Of a stretch of 45,621 nucleotides of DNA, positions 25,437 through 34,266 are shown in pieces. The stretch's first letter is position 1. Each line of letters opens with the position of its first letter. Source of the DNA: Nocardioides sp. J54 (GTDB taxonomy: Bacteria > Actinomycetota > Actinomycetes > Propionibacteriales > Nocardioidaceae); assembly GCF_000519005.1 (NCBI RefSeq), contig NZ_JAER01000035.1, forward strand, positions 1 through 45,621, written 5' to 3'. The translations under genes were made by a program, and so were the position numbers. The notes under the pieces are model-generated. The model was not told the DNA's origin and did no database searches. It worked only from the letters and a program-made list of their open reading frames with translations.

Positions 25437-26635
25437 GTCGACGAGTCGAAGACTTCTTCGAGGGAGCGGCTGGAAAGTACCTGAGCGCGGTCGAGGCGAA
25501 CCCGGTAGCTTCGAATCAGCATGAGTTCAACGGAGTATCCGCGCTTAGGGGTCTGCTTGGAGACCCTCCGGAGCGAGGTGTGATTTTCCCCGCCAAGTTC
25601 ATTTTCCTGGATGACGAAATTGAACCCGAGGTGGCTGAATCGACCGTGACCTGGTACGACGCACGCGCTCGTCATCCCACGCGCTCAGAGTGTCGGCTCT
25701 ACTACCCCTCCAACTACGTCATGGACGGAGCTGGCGAGGGGGACTACATGGTGATTGCCAAGCTGCGACAAGGAGTGGACGCCGAAGCGGAGGTTGTCGT
25801 GATCATCACGCCGGGTCCGTCGAGCACGGCCGCACAGTTGCAGGTTCTCTTTGGTCTCGAGCCATCGAATCGCCTCGACGTAGAGACCACTCCGAGCGGC
25901 GTGGATTTGAGCCTCACGTCCAGGGCGCTCGTTGAGTCCTTGGGCTACGAGGTGGCTGATGATCGTGATCATCTACTCGGTGTCATGGTGGACGCATTCG
26001 GTGATGCCTTCCCGCCGAGCGGTGAGTTCTCCACCTTCGCGCGACGCCAAGTTGCCGAAGCCGACCCGGTAGGTGAACCGGATACGGCTCTGGTGGCGTG
26101 GATGAAGGAGGAGGAGGCCCTATTCCGAACCTTCGAGCGACATCTCTTGGAAGCGCGTCTGCAGGGTTTGGTAGGAGATGTAGACCACGTTCTCGAGCTC
26201 GCAATGCAAACCTTCCAGCGCAGGCGAGCGCGAGCTGGAAAAGCGCTGGAGAACCATGTCAGTGCGATCCTGCAGTCGCACAACGTCACGTTCGCGTCGC
26301 AAGCTTTCACGGAAGGTCGAAAGAAGCCTGACTTTCTCTTCCCAGGGGCTGTCGAGTATCACGACCACACCTTCCCCGCAGAAAGTCTACGCATGCTGGC
26401 CGTGAAGACGACTTGTAAGGACCGCTGGCGCCAGGTGTTGTCAGAAGCAGATCGTGTAAAGCGGAAACACCTTTTGACCCTTGAGGCTCCTATCAGCTCG
26501 ACACAAACGCGTGAAATGGCATCGCGTGATCTTGTCCTGGTGGTGCCCCTAGAACTGCATCACCTGTTCGATTTCCAGCAGCAAATGAGCCTCCTTAGCC
26601 TAGGCACGTTTCTTGATGAGGTCGGCATCAGCTGA
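25427..26635 (+). CDS. EcoRII-like type II restriction endonuclease
   Basis: The 402-residue protein has the length of EcoRII (404). Its C-terminal half is a close relative: RRRARAGKALENHV, then ASQAFTEGRKKPDFLFP, FPAESLRMLAVKTTCKDRW and QVLSEAD. By this alignment Asp302, Lys327 and Lys331 correspond to EcoRII Asp299, Lys324 and Lys328 of the PD-(D/E)XK site. The N-terminal half matches the EcoRII effector-binding domain only weakly (SNQHEFNGVSALRG), so the recognised sequence may differ. GTG at 25427 is chosen because GGAGG stands 11 bases before it; ATG at 25433, in an ATGA overlap with vsr, is the alternative. Composition is clearly lower in GC than dcm. Confidence 0.93.
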   Translation: MGMSRRVEDFFEGAAGKYLSAVEANPVASNQHEFNGVSALRGLLGDPPERGVIFPAKFIFLDDEIEPEVAESTVTWYDARARHPTRSECRLYYPSNYVMDGAGEGDYMVIAKLRQGVDAEAEVVVIITPGPSSTAAQLQVLFGLEPSNRLDVETTPSGVDLSLTSRALVESLGYEVADDRDHLLGVMVDAFGDAFPPSGEFSTFARRQVAEADPVGEPDTALVAWMKEEEALFRTFERHLLEARLQGLVGDVDHVLELAMQTFQRRRARAGKALENHVSAILQSHNVTFASQAFTEGRKKPDFLFPGAVEYHDHTFPAESLRMLAVKTTCKDRWRQVLSEADRVKRKHLLTLEAPISSTQTREMASRDLVLVVPLELHHLFDFQQQMSLLSLGTFLDEVGIS

Positions 26636-28694
26636 TGTATTCGTAGCCGTTGTCGACAAGTCGCTGACGCAATGAGAGCAGTCGCTTGGACTGGAGCTCG
26701 GTGGGCAGATTCCCGCGCATGACGACATTGAGAATGCCAGCTTCTGCGGGGGTGATCAGTCGTCGAGCCTGGGCGTACTGCTGCATAGCAGCCCACTCCT
26801 CGGCCGGAATGGCGAGTACTGCGGCCTGTCCCTCGATACCCTCATCGACTCGACGCTGCTGCCGCGCTGAGCGCTTGCGGGATGTGGCTTCAGTGGTCGA
26901 AACGAGGTCGTCTTGGAACGCAGGGGGGATCTCCACAGGCATGGCCTTAATCAGGTTCCAACACTCCGCGCGCTTTGCCCACTCCGTTACGTTGACGACG
27001 GGCCTGCTCTCGGAGGTCAGTACGCGCAGGACGTTATGCGCGATTCCGAGCGCGAAGGCCCGGGTTGCGTCAGAGATTTCCTGGCGCTGCCACACGGCGT
27101 CAAAGTTAAATTCTCGACTCGGCGACATGGACGCAACCGTCTCTGCAATCTTCGCGATGGTGTAGGTCACGATGTTCGCGAGGTATCCGGTCTGGTACCA
27201 GTCTGCCGACGAGACTGCCGATCGCACTGAATTGAACAGAATGCCCTTAGCTACGAGATGACGGAAGTAGTCATCGTTGAAATCTGCTTCGGCGCTCTCC
27301 CATCGGTCCGCGACCTCGTTCGCGAAAGCGACAAAGTTCTTTTGGGCGCCCGAACTCACCGTGTGCGGTTTCCGCGCCCATGAAACTAGATACTTTGCCG
27401 CGTCCGTTTTTGTGATGACCTGGGTTCGTGGATATTGAGCGGTGAACTTCTTCTCGTCGGCGGTGCTGAGCTTGCTCTTCTCGTTGAGGTATTGGCCTCT
27501 GGTTCTCTCGTAGAACCACTTGGTCTGGAAGGTGACGCCCGGCCGGGCAGGCGTGAGGATACGCCTCGACAGTTCTTCCATTCGGATGTGGAAAGGACTG
27601 TTAGAGAAAAAGTCTGCTTCGCTAACCTTGTTCTGACTATTGGCATAGCGAGAGATATATGGCACCAGTTCCTGCGCACGCTCTGGAGTGACCTCCACCA
27701 GCTTGGCCTGCACGGCAATGTCGCGGAACTGAGGCGGGTTCTTTTCGTCCCGGTCGACATAGAAGAGCGATGCTGTGGTCTGACCACCGTTGACGATCTG
27801 AAGGTCAGTCAGCCCAACGATGTGGCGGCCATCGTCGCTCAAGTGAACCCCCGTCGCCGTCGCGGTGATTCCGTTGTTGTAGGCCAGGAAGCGGTCGGGC
27901 TCGGCCATGACTGTTTTCTTGATGCCCTTATTCACGTTACCCCGGGCGCTGAGATACGATCTAACGTTCCCTTCAAGAAGCCTGCTGCCGTACCGGCCGT
28001 AGAGGTCTGCTATCAGGCGGGCCGGCAGGGCACACAGGTAAGTGGTCGTCGACCCACGGCCATCAGAGACTCTCAGTGCAGGAATGCCATCGGGAGCCCA
28101 CTCACGCAGGTCAATAATCAGCTCCTCCCGTCCGCGAGCTGACTCGTGCAACTGATGAAGGCGCTGAACGTCCCAGACGTGGTACTCAACCGGAATGCCG
28201 GCGATTTCCTTCGAAGGGAGGTCCTTAGCGCGGCTGCTCAACTGTTGGTTAGTGAGGAGGTACAGGCGATACCTCGTGACCGACCGGCCCCGTCGGCGGA
28301 GGTCTTCAGCGAGTTGGTATTCCGGCGTGCTTTCTTCACGCTCTTCCTGGAAGACGCCACTAAGCGATTCTGACAAGAAGGCTTGAAGAGCGTCGAACAT
28401 CTTGGCGATGGCAGGAACGCCGATCGTCTCGATCTCCTCGGAGTCAACGAAGCCAGAGACCACCAGGGCGATGGAACCGTCGGCGTCGTCGAGGTCATAG
28501 CCGTTCACGGCAATCTTGCGGCGGTTGGTTCCCGTCCCTTCGAAGTAGAAGGTCGTGAGATTGTCGATCTCCTCTGCGTCAGCCATGCGTTCGGCCATTT
28601 CCGCCATGAAGGAACTGGCACGGTAGTCAGAGTCCACCTCGGCGCGTGTCCGGACCTGGTTCATCAGGTCACTGTAAAACTCTTCGATCTTCAT
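26628..28694 (-). CDS. AIPR family abortive-infection protein
   Basis: The 688-residue protein matches the AIPR family, known from phage abortive-infection loci. The typical core is LEGNVRSYLSARGNVNKGIK, FLAYNNGITATAT, then LQIVNGGQTTASLFYV in the middle third. The N-terminal 180 residues contain a segment like PD-(D/E)XK-type or receptor domains (YRLYLLTNQQLSSRAKDLPS), and the C-terminus is helical. It is the last gene of the reverse operon. Its stop codon overlaps the stop of the convergent EcoRII-like gene by 8 bases. The molecular action of AIPR is not settled; it may be the effector of the module. Confidence 0.9.
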   Translation of the reverse strand: MKIEEFYSDLMNQVRTRAEVDSDYRASSFMAEMAERMADAEEIDNLTTFYFEGTGTNRRKIAVNGYDLDDADGSIALVVSGFVDSEEIETIGVPAIAKMFDALQAFLSESLSGVFQEEREESTPEYQLAEDLRRRGRSVTRYRLYLLTNQQLSSRAKDLPSKEIAGIPVEYHVWDVQRLHQLHESARGREELIIDLREWAPDGIPALRVSDGRGSTTTYLCALPARLIADLYGRYGSRLLEGNVRSYLSARGNVNKGIKKTVMAEPDRFLAYNNGITATATGVHLSDDGRHIVGLTDLQIVNGGQTTASLFYVDRDEKNPPQFRDIAVQAKLVEVTPERAQELVPYISRYANSQNKVSEADFFSNSPFHIRMEELSRRILTPARPGVTFQTKWFYERTRGQYLNEKSKLSTADEKKFTAQYPRTQVITKTDAAKYLVSWARKPHTVSSGAQKNFVAFANEVADRWESAEADFNDDYFRHLVAKGILFNSVRSAVSSADWYQTGYLANIVTYTIAKIAETVASMSPSREFNFDAVWQRQEISDATRAFALGIAHNVLRVLTSESRPVVNVTEWAKRAECWNLIKAMPVEIPPAFQDDLVSTTEATSRKRSARQQRRVDEGIEGQAAVLAIPAEEWAAMQQYAQARRLITPAEAGILNVVMRGNLPTELQSKRLLSLRQRLVDNGYEYIS

Positions 28695-28704
28695 CGAACT
28701 ACTC

Positions 28705-29652
28705 CTACGATGTGGCCAAGGGAATGTCGACGGAAAGGAAACCTTCGACGAAGTTGAGGTCTAGTCGGTACTTGGTCGCCCTCAAAGCTTCCGGCAAGTC
28801 GGCACGGCGTAGAGCCGGGAAGTCGTTCTTGACGTCATAAACACGCAGGCGGGTTGCTTGATAGCTCTGATCCCGGTACCACGGATCATCGAGATTCGCG
28901 CCCACCTCGAGGAAGCGGCGCTGAAACTCAACTCGGGCCTCAGGCTCTTTCAGGCCGACCTGAATCGATGAGACAAGTTCGGGCAGGTTCATGGCGCCGG
29001 GGCCGTAGCTCTCCTCCAGTGTCACAGCGGCCAGGCGAAGGTTCTCGCCCTCTAGCTGGAACTCCGAACTAATCTCGACCACGTCGCCGCTTGCCCGCAG
29101 CGCCTTGACCTCGTAGCTGGGGCCAGGTTTCGGAAATCGGAAATCTTGGTAGCCGCCCCGTGGTCCATCCCAGCTCGCCACAACGATGTCGAGATCGAAG
29201 CCGTGATGCCCACTGGCGAACCCGAACCAGAGTTCCGCGATCAAGCCGCGCAGACGCTCCTCGGAGAGTCGGTCGTTGCGCGGGCGTAGCAATCGTTGCC
29301 AATCACCAACCTCAGCAAGCAGCGAAGTCATGGCGTCCCGCTCGGTAGTGGCGGCCGTACATTTCGCCGCTAGGTCGACCACAAGGGTGATGAATATGTC
29401 GGACAGTGTCGAGTCGTTGAGGACAAGGTTTAATGTCCACTTTCCGTCCTGGCGAACCCGACGTTCGACGGAGATGGCGCCGTGCAGACGAGGCAGCCCG
29501 GGCTTTTCCTCTACAATCACGGAAAAGAATGGGTTCGCCAGCGCGTCCAGACCGAAGACCATCCGAATCGGGCTGCGCGCGTCTACCTCGCGCGTAGCGT
29601 AGTCGCCGGCCGCAATCAATGAGCGCCAGCGCTCTTCAAAGTCGTCAATCAT
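28705..29652 (-). CDS. PD-(D/E)XK motif protein (DUF4420)
   Basis: The 315-residue protein has a predicted nuclease site: Glu140 (LRGLIAELWFG), Asp170 (GYQDFRFP), and Glu181-x-Lys183 (SYEVKALRA). This matches the DUF4420 family of PD-(D/E)XK proteins, normally found in restriction-like clusters. It could supply DNA cleavage to the ATPase/Z1 module. The gene start overlaps the Z1 stop by 8 bases and the AIPR start follows after 10 bases, showing one operon. Confidence 0.88.
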   Translation of the reverse strand: MIDDFEERWRSLIAAGDYATREVDARSPIRMVFGLDALANPFFSVIVEEKPGLPRLHGAISVERRVRQDGKWTLNLVLNDSTLSDIFITLVVDLAAKCTAATTERDAMTSLLAEVGDWQRLLRPRNDRLSEERLRGLIAELWFGFASGHHGFDLDIVVASWDGPRGGYQDFRFPKPGPSYEVKALRASGDVVEISSEFQLEGENLRLAAVTLEESYGPGAMNLPELVSSIQVGLKEPEARVEFQRRFLEVGANLDDPWYRDQSYQATRLRVYDVKNDFPALRRADLPEALRATKYRLDLNFVEGFLSVDIPLATS

Positions 29653-32359
29653 CGATATCCTCGTCGTCGGCGCCCGTGAACTCCGTCAGCCATTGCTGTT
29701 GTGCGACTGTATTGATGACGTATTCAACCTCACCCTCGCTGTTGCGCGGGTCCGTGCTGTCTCCCGGGATAGCCACCTTGACAGCCACCAGGTTTCCAAT
29801 TGTTTGGTCGTCATCGGGGGGTTGGAGCAGGTAGATCATCAGGACTGGACGCTCAAGCGCTTTGTAGAAGCGGGTCTCCGGAACCCCCTTTTTCTCAGGG
29901 AACTCCTCGCGAAACTCCGTCTCAATCTGCTCTCGCACGTTGCTAGGTAGCAGGCTGGCGACGTCTGACGGTCCCGCCAAGCGCATGCGAGCTCCTGACA
30001 CCCGCAGTGTGGGCCTGTCTGCCGCACGGACGAGCTCCCGTCGGGGGATAGGAATGTCGGTACCGCCGATGCGTTCGCGCTTCGCGCTCTTGTGGCCCTT
30101 GGCTATGACCACGTCCCATGTTGCGAATCGAATGGCTCGTGCGCGGCGTACCCATCCGCTGAGAGTGGCATCCGAGAAGAACGGATCGCCCGGATCGGCG
30201 ACGTAGTTCTCGAGGAAGTCAGCAATAGAGGTCCGGGGAACGCCCTGCCACCTGGGCCATTGGACAGGCGTCGGGGCCTTGGTTCCTTCCGCTAGGACGG
30301 CCTCAAGCAGTGAGGTTAGTGCAAGTCGATTCTTTTCCGGAGCGCCAACCTTTGGGTCGACATTCAAGCGAGTAGTCTCTAGGCGCCGACCGGCCAAGCT
30401 CACGACCTTTGTCGCGCTCTGGGTATTTCGCATCTTGTTCCGCGCGGTGATCAGCAGCGAAGTGGGGTGCTTCTTGACAGCAAGGCCGAAGTGCTCGGGC
30501 GTGAGTTTCTGGCGCAGCATCAGACGCAGGTCCAGACGAAGATCTTCGATGGACTCGGCAGCTAGACGATAGTTATCCGCCGAATCGTGGTTGATCCAAA
30601 GGTGACAGAGGTCCTGGTACCCGTCGCGGTATCCGAACCAGCGGGCCATCTGCATCAGGGTGTCGGAAGCCGTGACGGCCCGGTAGAAGTAGCTGGTCGA
30701 AAGACCTTCAAGCGTGAGGCCGCGACTAAGGACGTCGCCGCCGACAGCAACCATGCGCGGTGGACGCTCCCACGACAATTCCTCTTCTTCGATCAAGGCT
30801 TTGTCGCGGTCGGAGTTGAAGAGTTGCACGCGGACGTCGGACACACTCTGAGGCAGCGCCTTTCGAACCTCGTCCCAGGTGGTGCCGGTGTCTGCGAAGT
30901 GAGCCTCGTAGGCACGTCGGAGCCTCTCGATCTCCCGGTGGCGGCTTCCCGGCATGCTGCAATGGAGCTGAACCGCATTGTTGAGTGCCGTTACCTCCTC
31001 CTGCAGTAAGTCGTGCACCTGTGCCTGGACTCGCTTGAAGCGGGACACGTTCACCAACATCGCGCGCGGCTGGTCGGTCTGGCCGCGGAGGTCGCGGATC
31101 GCGTTGGCGACAAAGAAAGTCCGGACGGCCTCCTTGAGGCTTGCTGGCAGTGCTGGGACGACGAGCTCTGACTTGTGACGCAGCGGAATGAGGTCATCCA
31201 CGTCGTCAAGCAGGTGCAAGCGGTCTGTCTTCACGTCCTCAGTTGTTCCGAATACTGTGGTGCTACCCACATAGTTACTCGGCGCCTCGAGCGAGTAGAC
31301 GAAATCCTTGGGGAACAGATCATTGTCTACGCCGTGGTCCATGAAGATGTTGGCGAAGGGCGTCGCTGTGAACGCGACATAGGAACTTCGCGCGAACAAA
31401 CTGAGGATGTCTCTGATCGCCTTGTTGATGGCGGTGGGATCGCTGTCCTCGCGAGTGTTGATGCTCGCGTAGTCGGACTCGTCATCCAGCAGAAGGAGGG
31501 GGGTGTGGATGACCCCGCCGTAAGCGGCTGCCTGCTCCTCAAGCCACTGTTGAACGGCGCTGAGCACCGACTTGTTCTTTTTCAATACGAAGACGAACGG
31601 GTGCGCGGCGTCCTTGGGCAAGGTAATGCTGCTCGCCTCGTAACTGCTCTTTCGGAAGTCCCTCAGCACGGTCGTCATGCCAACGGTGTGCGCGAGATCC
31701 TTCCGAATGAGACCGATGCCAATATGCTTGCTCGGCGTCGTGTCCGCCCCCGTCCGCCGGCCTTGGCGAGCTGTGTCGCGACCGATGAAGGCCTCGTCCA
31801 CACGGGCCTGGGTCTGGCGCCTCAGGACCTCGGTGTTGCCAGCGAGCAAAATAACGAGTCGGTAGCCCGCGTCGGCCGCTTTGTTGAACAGGCCAAGGTA
31901 GGTCGCAGTCTTGCCGGACTGAACATCGCCGAGGACGAGCCCGCGGCGATTCCAGCTGCCTCCGACAGTGGGGTCTCCTGCGAAATCGAGGATGTCGTCG
32001 GTCAAGTCGTCGAGCTTGTCGATGACCTTGGGGGACCTACCCTGCCGCAACATCAGGGTCCGGTAGGCCGCCCACCGCTCCCACTCAATGTCCCGCTTTT
32101 TCTCCTTGAGCCATGGTTCGAAGTCTTCCGCGGTGATCGCGGTGCCAAGGTCGACGTCGATGTTCAGCTGCTCTGCCAGCTTGCGACAGAGGTAGTCCAG
32201 GTCCTCGTCGCTGAGGTCATAGTCCACCGTCGGGCGGAAGGTCTCGAGCGTGGATCGCACGGAGGCTTCGTCATGTTGCCCGTCTTGGAGCATCACGCTG
32301 GCGAGCTGCTGAAGACGAGAGAGAGCCTTGCGGCGCTCCGGAGATGTTGTGCTAGTCAC
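29645..32359 (-). CDS. Z1 domain helicase-like protein
   Basis: The 904-residue protein is of the Z1 superfamily 2-like type. Walker A is GDVQSGKT at residues 144-151, followed by YRLVILLAGNTEVLRRQTQA. The DEAD-box-like motif is LLLLDDESDYAS, motif III is VAFTATPFANIF, and later motifs are VGGDVLSRGLTLEG and LMQMARWFGYRDGY. Z1 proteins accompany MutL/MORC-like ATPases in predicted restriction systems. The protein probably moves along or remodels DNA. It overlaps both neighbours by 8 bases, so translation is coupled. Confidence 0.92.
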   Translation of the reverse strand: MTSTTSPERRKALSRLQQLASVMLQDGQHDEASVRSTLETFRPTVDYDLSDEDLDYLCRKLAEQLNIDVDLGTAITAEDFEPWLKEKKRDIEWERWAAYRTLMLRQGRSPKVIDKLDDLTDDILDFAGDPTVGGSWNRRGLVLGDVQSGKTATYLGLFNKAADAGYRLVILLAGNTEVLRRQTQARVDEAFIGRDTARQGRRTGADTTPSKHIGIGLIRKDLAHTVGMTTVLRDFRKSSYEASSITLPKDAAHPFVFVLKKNKSVLSAVQQWLEEQAAAYGGVIHTPLLLLDDESDYASINTREDSDPTAINKAIRDILSLFARSSYVAFTATPFANIFMDHGVDNDLFPKDFVYSLEAPSNYVGSTTVFGTTEDVKTDRLHLLDDVDDLIPLRHKSELVVPALPASLKEAVRTFFVANAIRDLRGQTDQPRAMLVNVSRFKRVQAQVHDLLQEEVTALNNAVQLHCSMPGSRHREIERLRRAYEAHFADTGTTWDEVRKALPQSVSDVRVQLFNSDRDKALIEEEELSWERPPRMVAVGGDVLSRGLTLEGLSTSYFYRAVTASDTLMQMARWFGYRDGYQDLCHLWINHDSADNYRLAAESIEDLRLDLRLMLRQKLTPEHFGLAVKKHPTSLLITARNKMRNTQSATKVVSLAGRRLETTRLNVDPKVGAPEKNRLALTSLLEAVLAEGTKAPTPVQWPRWQGVPRTSIADFLENYVADPGDPFFSDATLSGWVRRARAIRFATWDVVIAKGHKSAKRERIGGTDIPIPRRELVRAADRPTLRVSGARMRLAGPSDVASLLPSNVREQIETEFREEFPEKKGVPETRFYKALERPVLMIYLLQPPDDDQTIGNLVAVKVAIPGDSTDPRNSEGEVEYVINTVAQQQWLTEFTGADDEDIDD

Positions 32360-33809
32360 TCAGCACCTTCCGTAGGTACTTCTCGATGTCGGGCAGGGCA
32401 GAGAACGGCTCGACGTAGCGGAGTCGATCCGCCAGGGCGTCGACGTCCTCGATCGGCTGCATGCTGCGCCACATGAGTCGGGTGAGTTGTTCGAGCTCCG
32501 GGGTCTCGGCGTTGGGGGCTCGATGTGCGTTGTCGCTCCCCAACCGGTTGTACGCGTCTTCCACCGGGAATGTGCTCTCGATGACTTGTAGGGCGCCGTT
32601 CAGAATATCCAGTGAGTCGTCGCTCAAAGCAGCTGCCAGCTGATCGATCACGGGGTGCTGTCGATTCAACTCGTAACGAAAAGTTCCGCGCTCCTCGATC
32701 AGGCTCCAGAGCCTCGAAATCGAGTCCGAGGATGGGATCGGCCGTCCTCGATACTTGTGTGTCCTCGTGCTAGGCGTAACGAAGTTCGTCGCCAAACGGC
32801 GCAGCTGTGAGCGCACCTCCGGAGGAGGTACGGCGGTGGACTTCTTGATGTCGAGTGACCATAGGTGGTCAAGCGAGTTGGGGATGTCGACGCGGACTCG
32901 AGCGAGCTTTCCGAGGTCATCCTTCGGGACGATTCGAAACCAGGTCCCCCAAATCACGAGCCGTCGTGATCTGTAGATGTAGAAGCCCTGGCTGTCTCGC
33001 AACGGTCCTGCGATCTGCGCGGTTTCTCGGTCCCGCTGACTCAGCTTAGAGACATACGGGAGTGTGAAGGCCTCCAGGGAAACGGGTACTCCTGCAATCG
33101 TCACCTGCTCAAGGGGCGACTTCTGAGTTGCTCGATGTGCGGACAGGAACGGGTCAACCGCCGGTACAGCGCTGCCATTGATGCGCAGGAGTAGTGGTGT
33201 CTTGGGGTCGCTAGTGAAGCGGTGGAAGACAAGGGCGAGGTGGTCTCGGACGCGGGCCATTTGCTCATCGAGCTCCCTCTCGCGCTCGTCTGCGTTCACG
33301 TGAAGCTGGTCGAGGTCGGTCCACACCACGAGTGTTCCGCTGTCGTTTTCCTTGAGCAGATCCGCATGCGGGACGAGTGAACATTCGTCTTTGCTGAGGA
33401 TCAGGAGGGCCCAACGACCCGTGGCGGCCAGGTGATCGAGGCTCCAGCGCACACCAATGACGTCGCCGCCCTTAACCTTGCTGAGCACAGTCAACACGCG
33501 ACATTGGCTTAAGCTCGCTGTCTTCAACCCCAAGCCAAAGCGGCCGAGATCTCCGTCGCGCCGGCTGTCCAGCGGACTTCTGCCGGCAAGTCGCATCGCC
33601 TCCTGGAGACCGGCGGCAGTCATGCCCTTGCCATCATCGAGGATTGCGACGTAGGGAGACGGCGCTGCCGAGAAGAGGACATCTATCGTCATGGCTTCGG
33701 CCGTGATTGAGTTGTCAATCACGTCGGCCACGGCGGTTTCGAGGGTGTACCCAACCGCCCTCATGGATTCCATGAGGTGCGGGTCGGGGGCGATCTCAGT
33801 CTCTTTCAA
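32352..33809 (-). CDS. GHKL (MutL/MORC-like) ATPase of the defence operon
   Basis: The protein (about 485 residues) has a GHKL ATP-binding fold: N box ETAVADVIDNS at residues 24-34 counted from the TTG start, G1 DDGKGM at 58-63 and G2 GRFGLGLKTAS at 89-99. Residues about 220-340 look like an S5-type second domain. This is the MutL/MORC-like group found in restriction loci, expected to clamp DNA in an ATP-dependent way. The TTG at 33809 with GGAG close before it is preferred because the conserved part starts there; ATG at 33773 or an upstream ATG at 33932 are alternatives. It is the first gene of the reverse operon. Confidence 0.85.
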   Translation of the reverse strand: MKETEIAPDPHLMESMRAVGYTLETAVADVIDNSITAEAMTIDVLFSAAPSPYVAILDDGKGMTAAGLQEAMRLAGRSPLDSRRDGDLGRFGLGLKTASLSQCRVLTVLSKVKGGDVIGVRWSLDHLAATGRWALLILSKDECSLVPHADLLKENDSGTLVVWTDLDQLHVNADERERELDEQMARVRDHLALVFHRFTSDPKTPLLLRINGSAVPAVDPFLSAHRATQKSPLEQVTIAGVPVSLEAFTLPYVSKLSQRDRETAQIAGPLRDSQGFYIYRSRRLVIWGTWFRIVPKDDLGKLARVRVDIPNSLDHLWSLDIKKSTAVPPPEVRSQLRRLATNFVTPSTRTHKYRGRPIPSSDSISRLWSLIEERGTFRYELNRQHPVIDQLAAALSDDSLDILNGALQVIESTFPVEDAYNRLGSDNAHRAPNAETPELEQLTRLMWRSMQPIEDVDALADRLRYVEPFSALPDIEKYLRKVLSD

Positions 33810-33934
33810 GGTGCTCCAGACCTCTGTTTGCTTGGTCGAAGCCGACCGTAGCAATGGGATCCGACGGAAGGTGCGGCTTGGCCAGTTTTGGTAAAGACAC
33901 CCCGCTACGCCATGGTTCGGGGCAAGCTGCACGT

Positions 33935-34198
33935 GTGCTTACCAAGCAGAATCTTCCTGACATGGTGATCGAGGCGCTCAAGGCTCTTGGTGGGTCAGGT
34001 TCAGTGGTGGACGTGTGCCGCGAGGTGTGGAAGCGCCACGAGGACGTGCTCCGAGACAGCGGCGACCTGTTCTTCACGTGGCAGTACGACATTCGGTGGG
34101 CGGCACAGAAGCTGCGGGATCAGGGCCGGCTGGAGCCAACTGCCCGCGGTGCCGCGTCAAGATGGATTCTGGCGGATCGGACAGTCGTGCGGACGTAG
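33935..34198 (+). CDS. small winged-helix protein, possible controller
   Basis: The 87-residue protein reads LPDMVIEALKALGGSGSVVD, VCREVWKRHEDVLRDSG, then FFTWQYDIRWAAQKLRDQGR and LEPTARGAASRWIL. This resembles the Mrr N-terminal / HARE-HTH class of winged helices. It is too short to be a nuclease and starts 126 bases from the ATPase gene on the opposite strand, the usual place of a controller. Start choice is uncertain: GTG at 33935 (no strong ribosome site), ATG at 33962 or ATG at 33854. Regulation of the operon is an inference. Confidence 0.65.
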   Translation: MLTKQNLPDMVIEALKALGGSGSVVDVCREVWKRHEDVLRDSGDLFFTWQYDIRWAAQKLRDQGRLEPTARGAASRWILADRTVVRT

Positions 34199-34266
34199 AG
34201 GCGCTCCGCTGCACACGGTTGGACGAAAGAAGTCCGGTGCCGCCGCCGTGCCGCACCGAGACTCTG

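Noticed and set aside
33905..33925. LexA-like half-site GTTCG near the winged-helix gene
   Set aside because: The other half matches the consensus at only about one of five positions.
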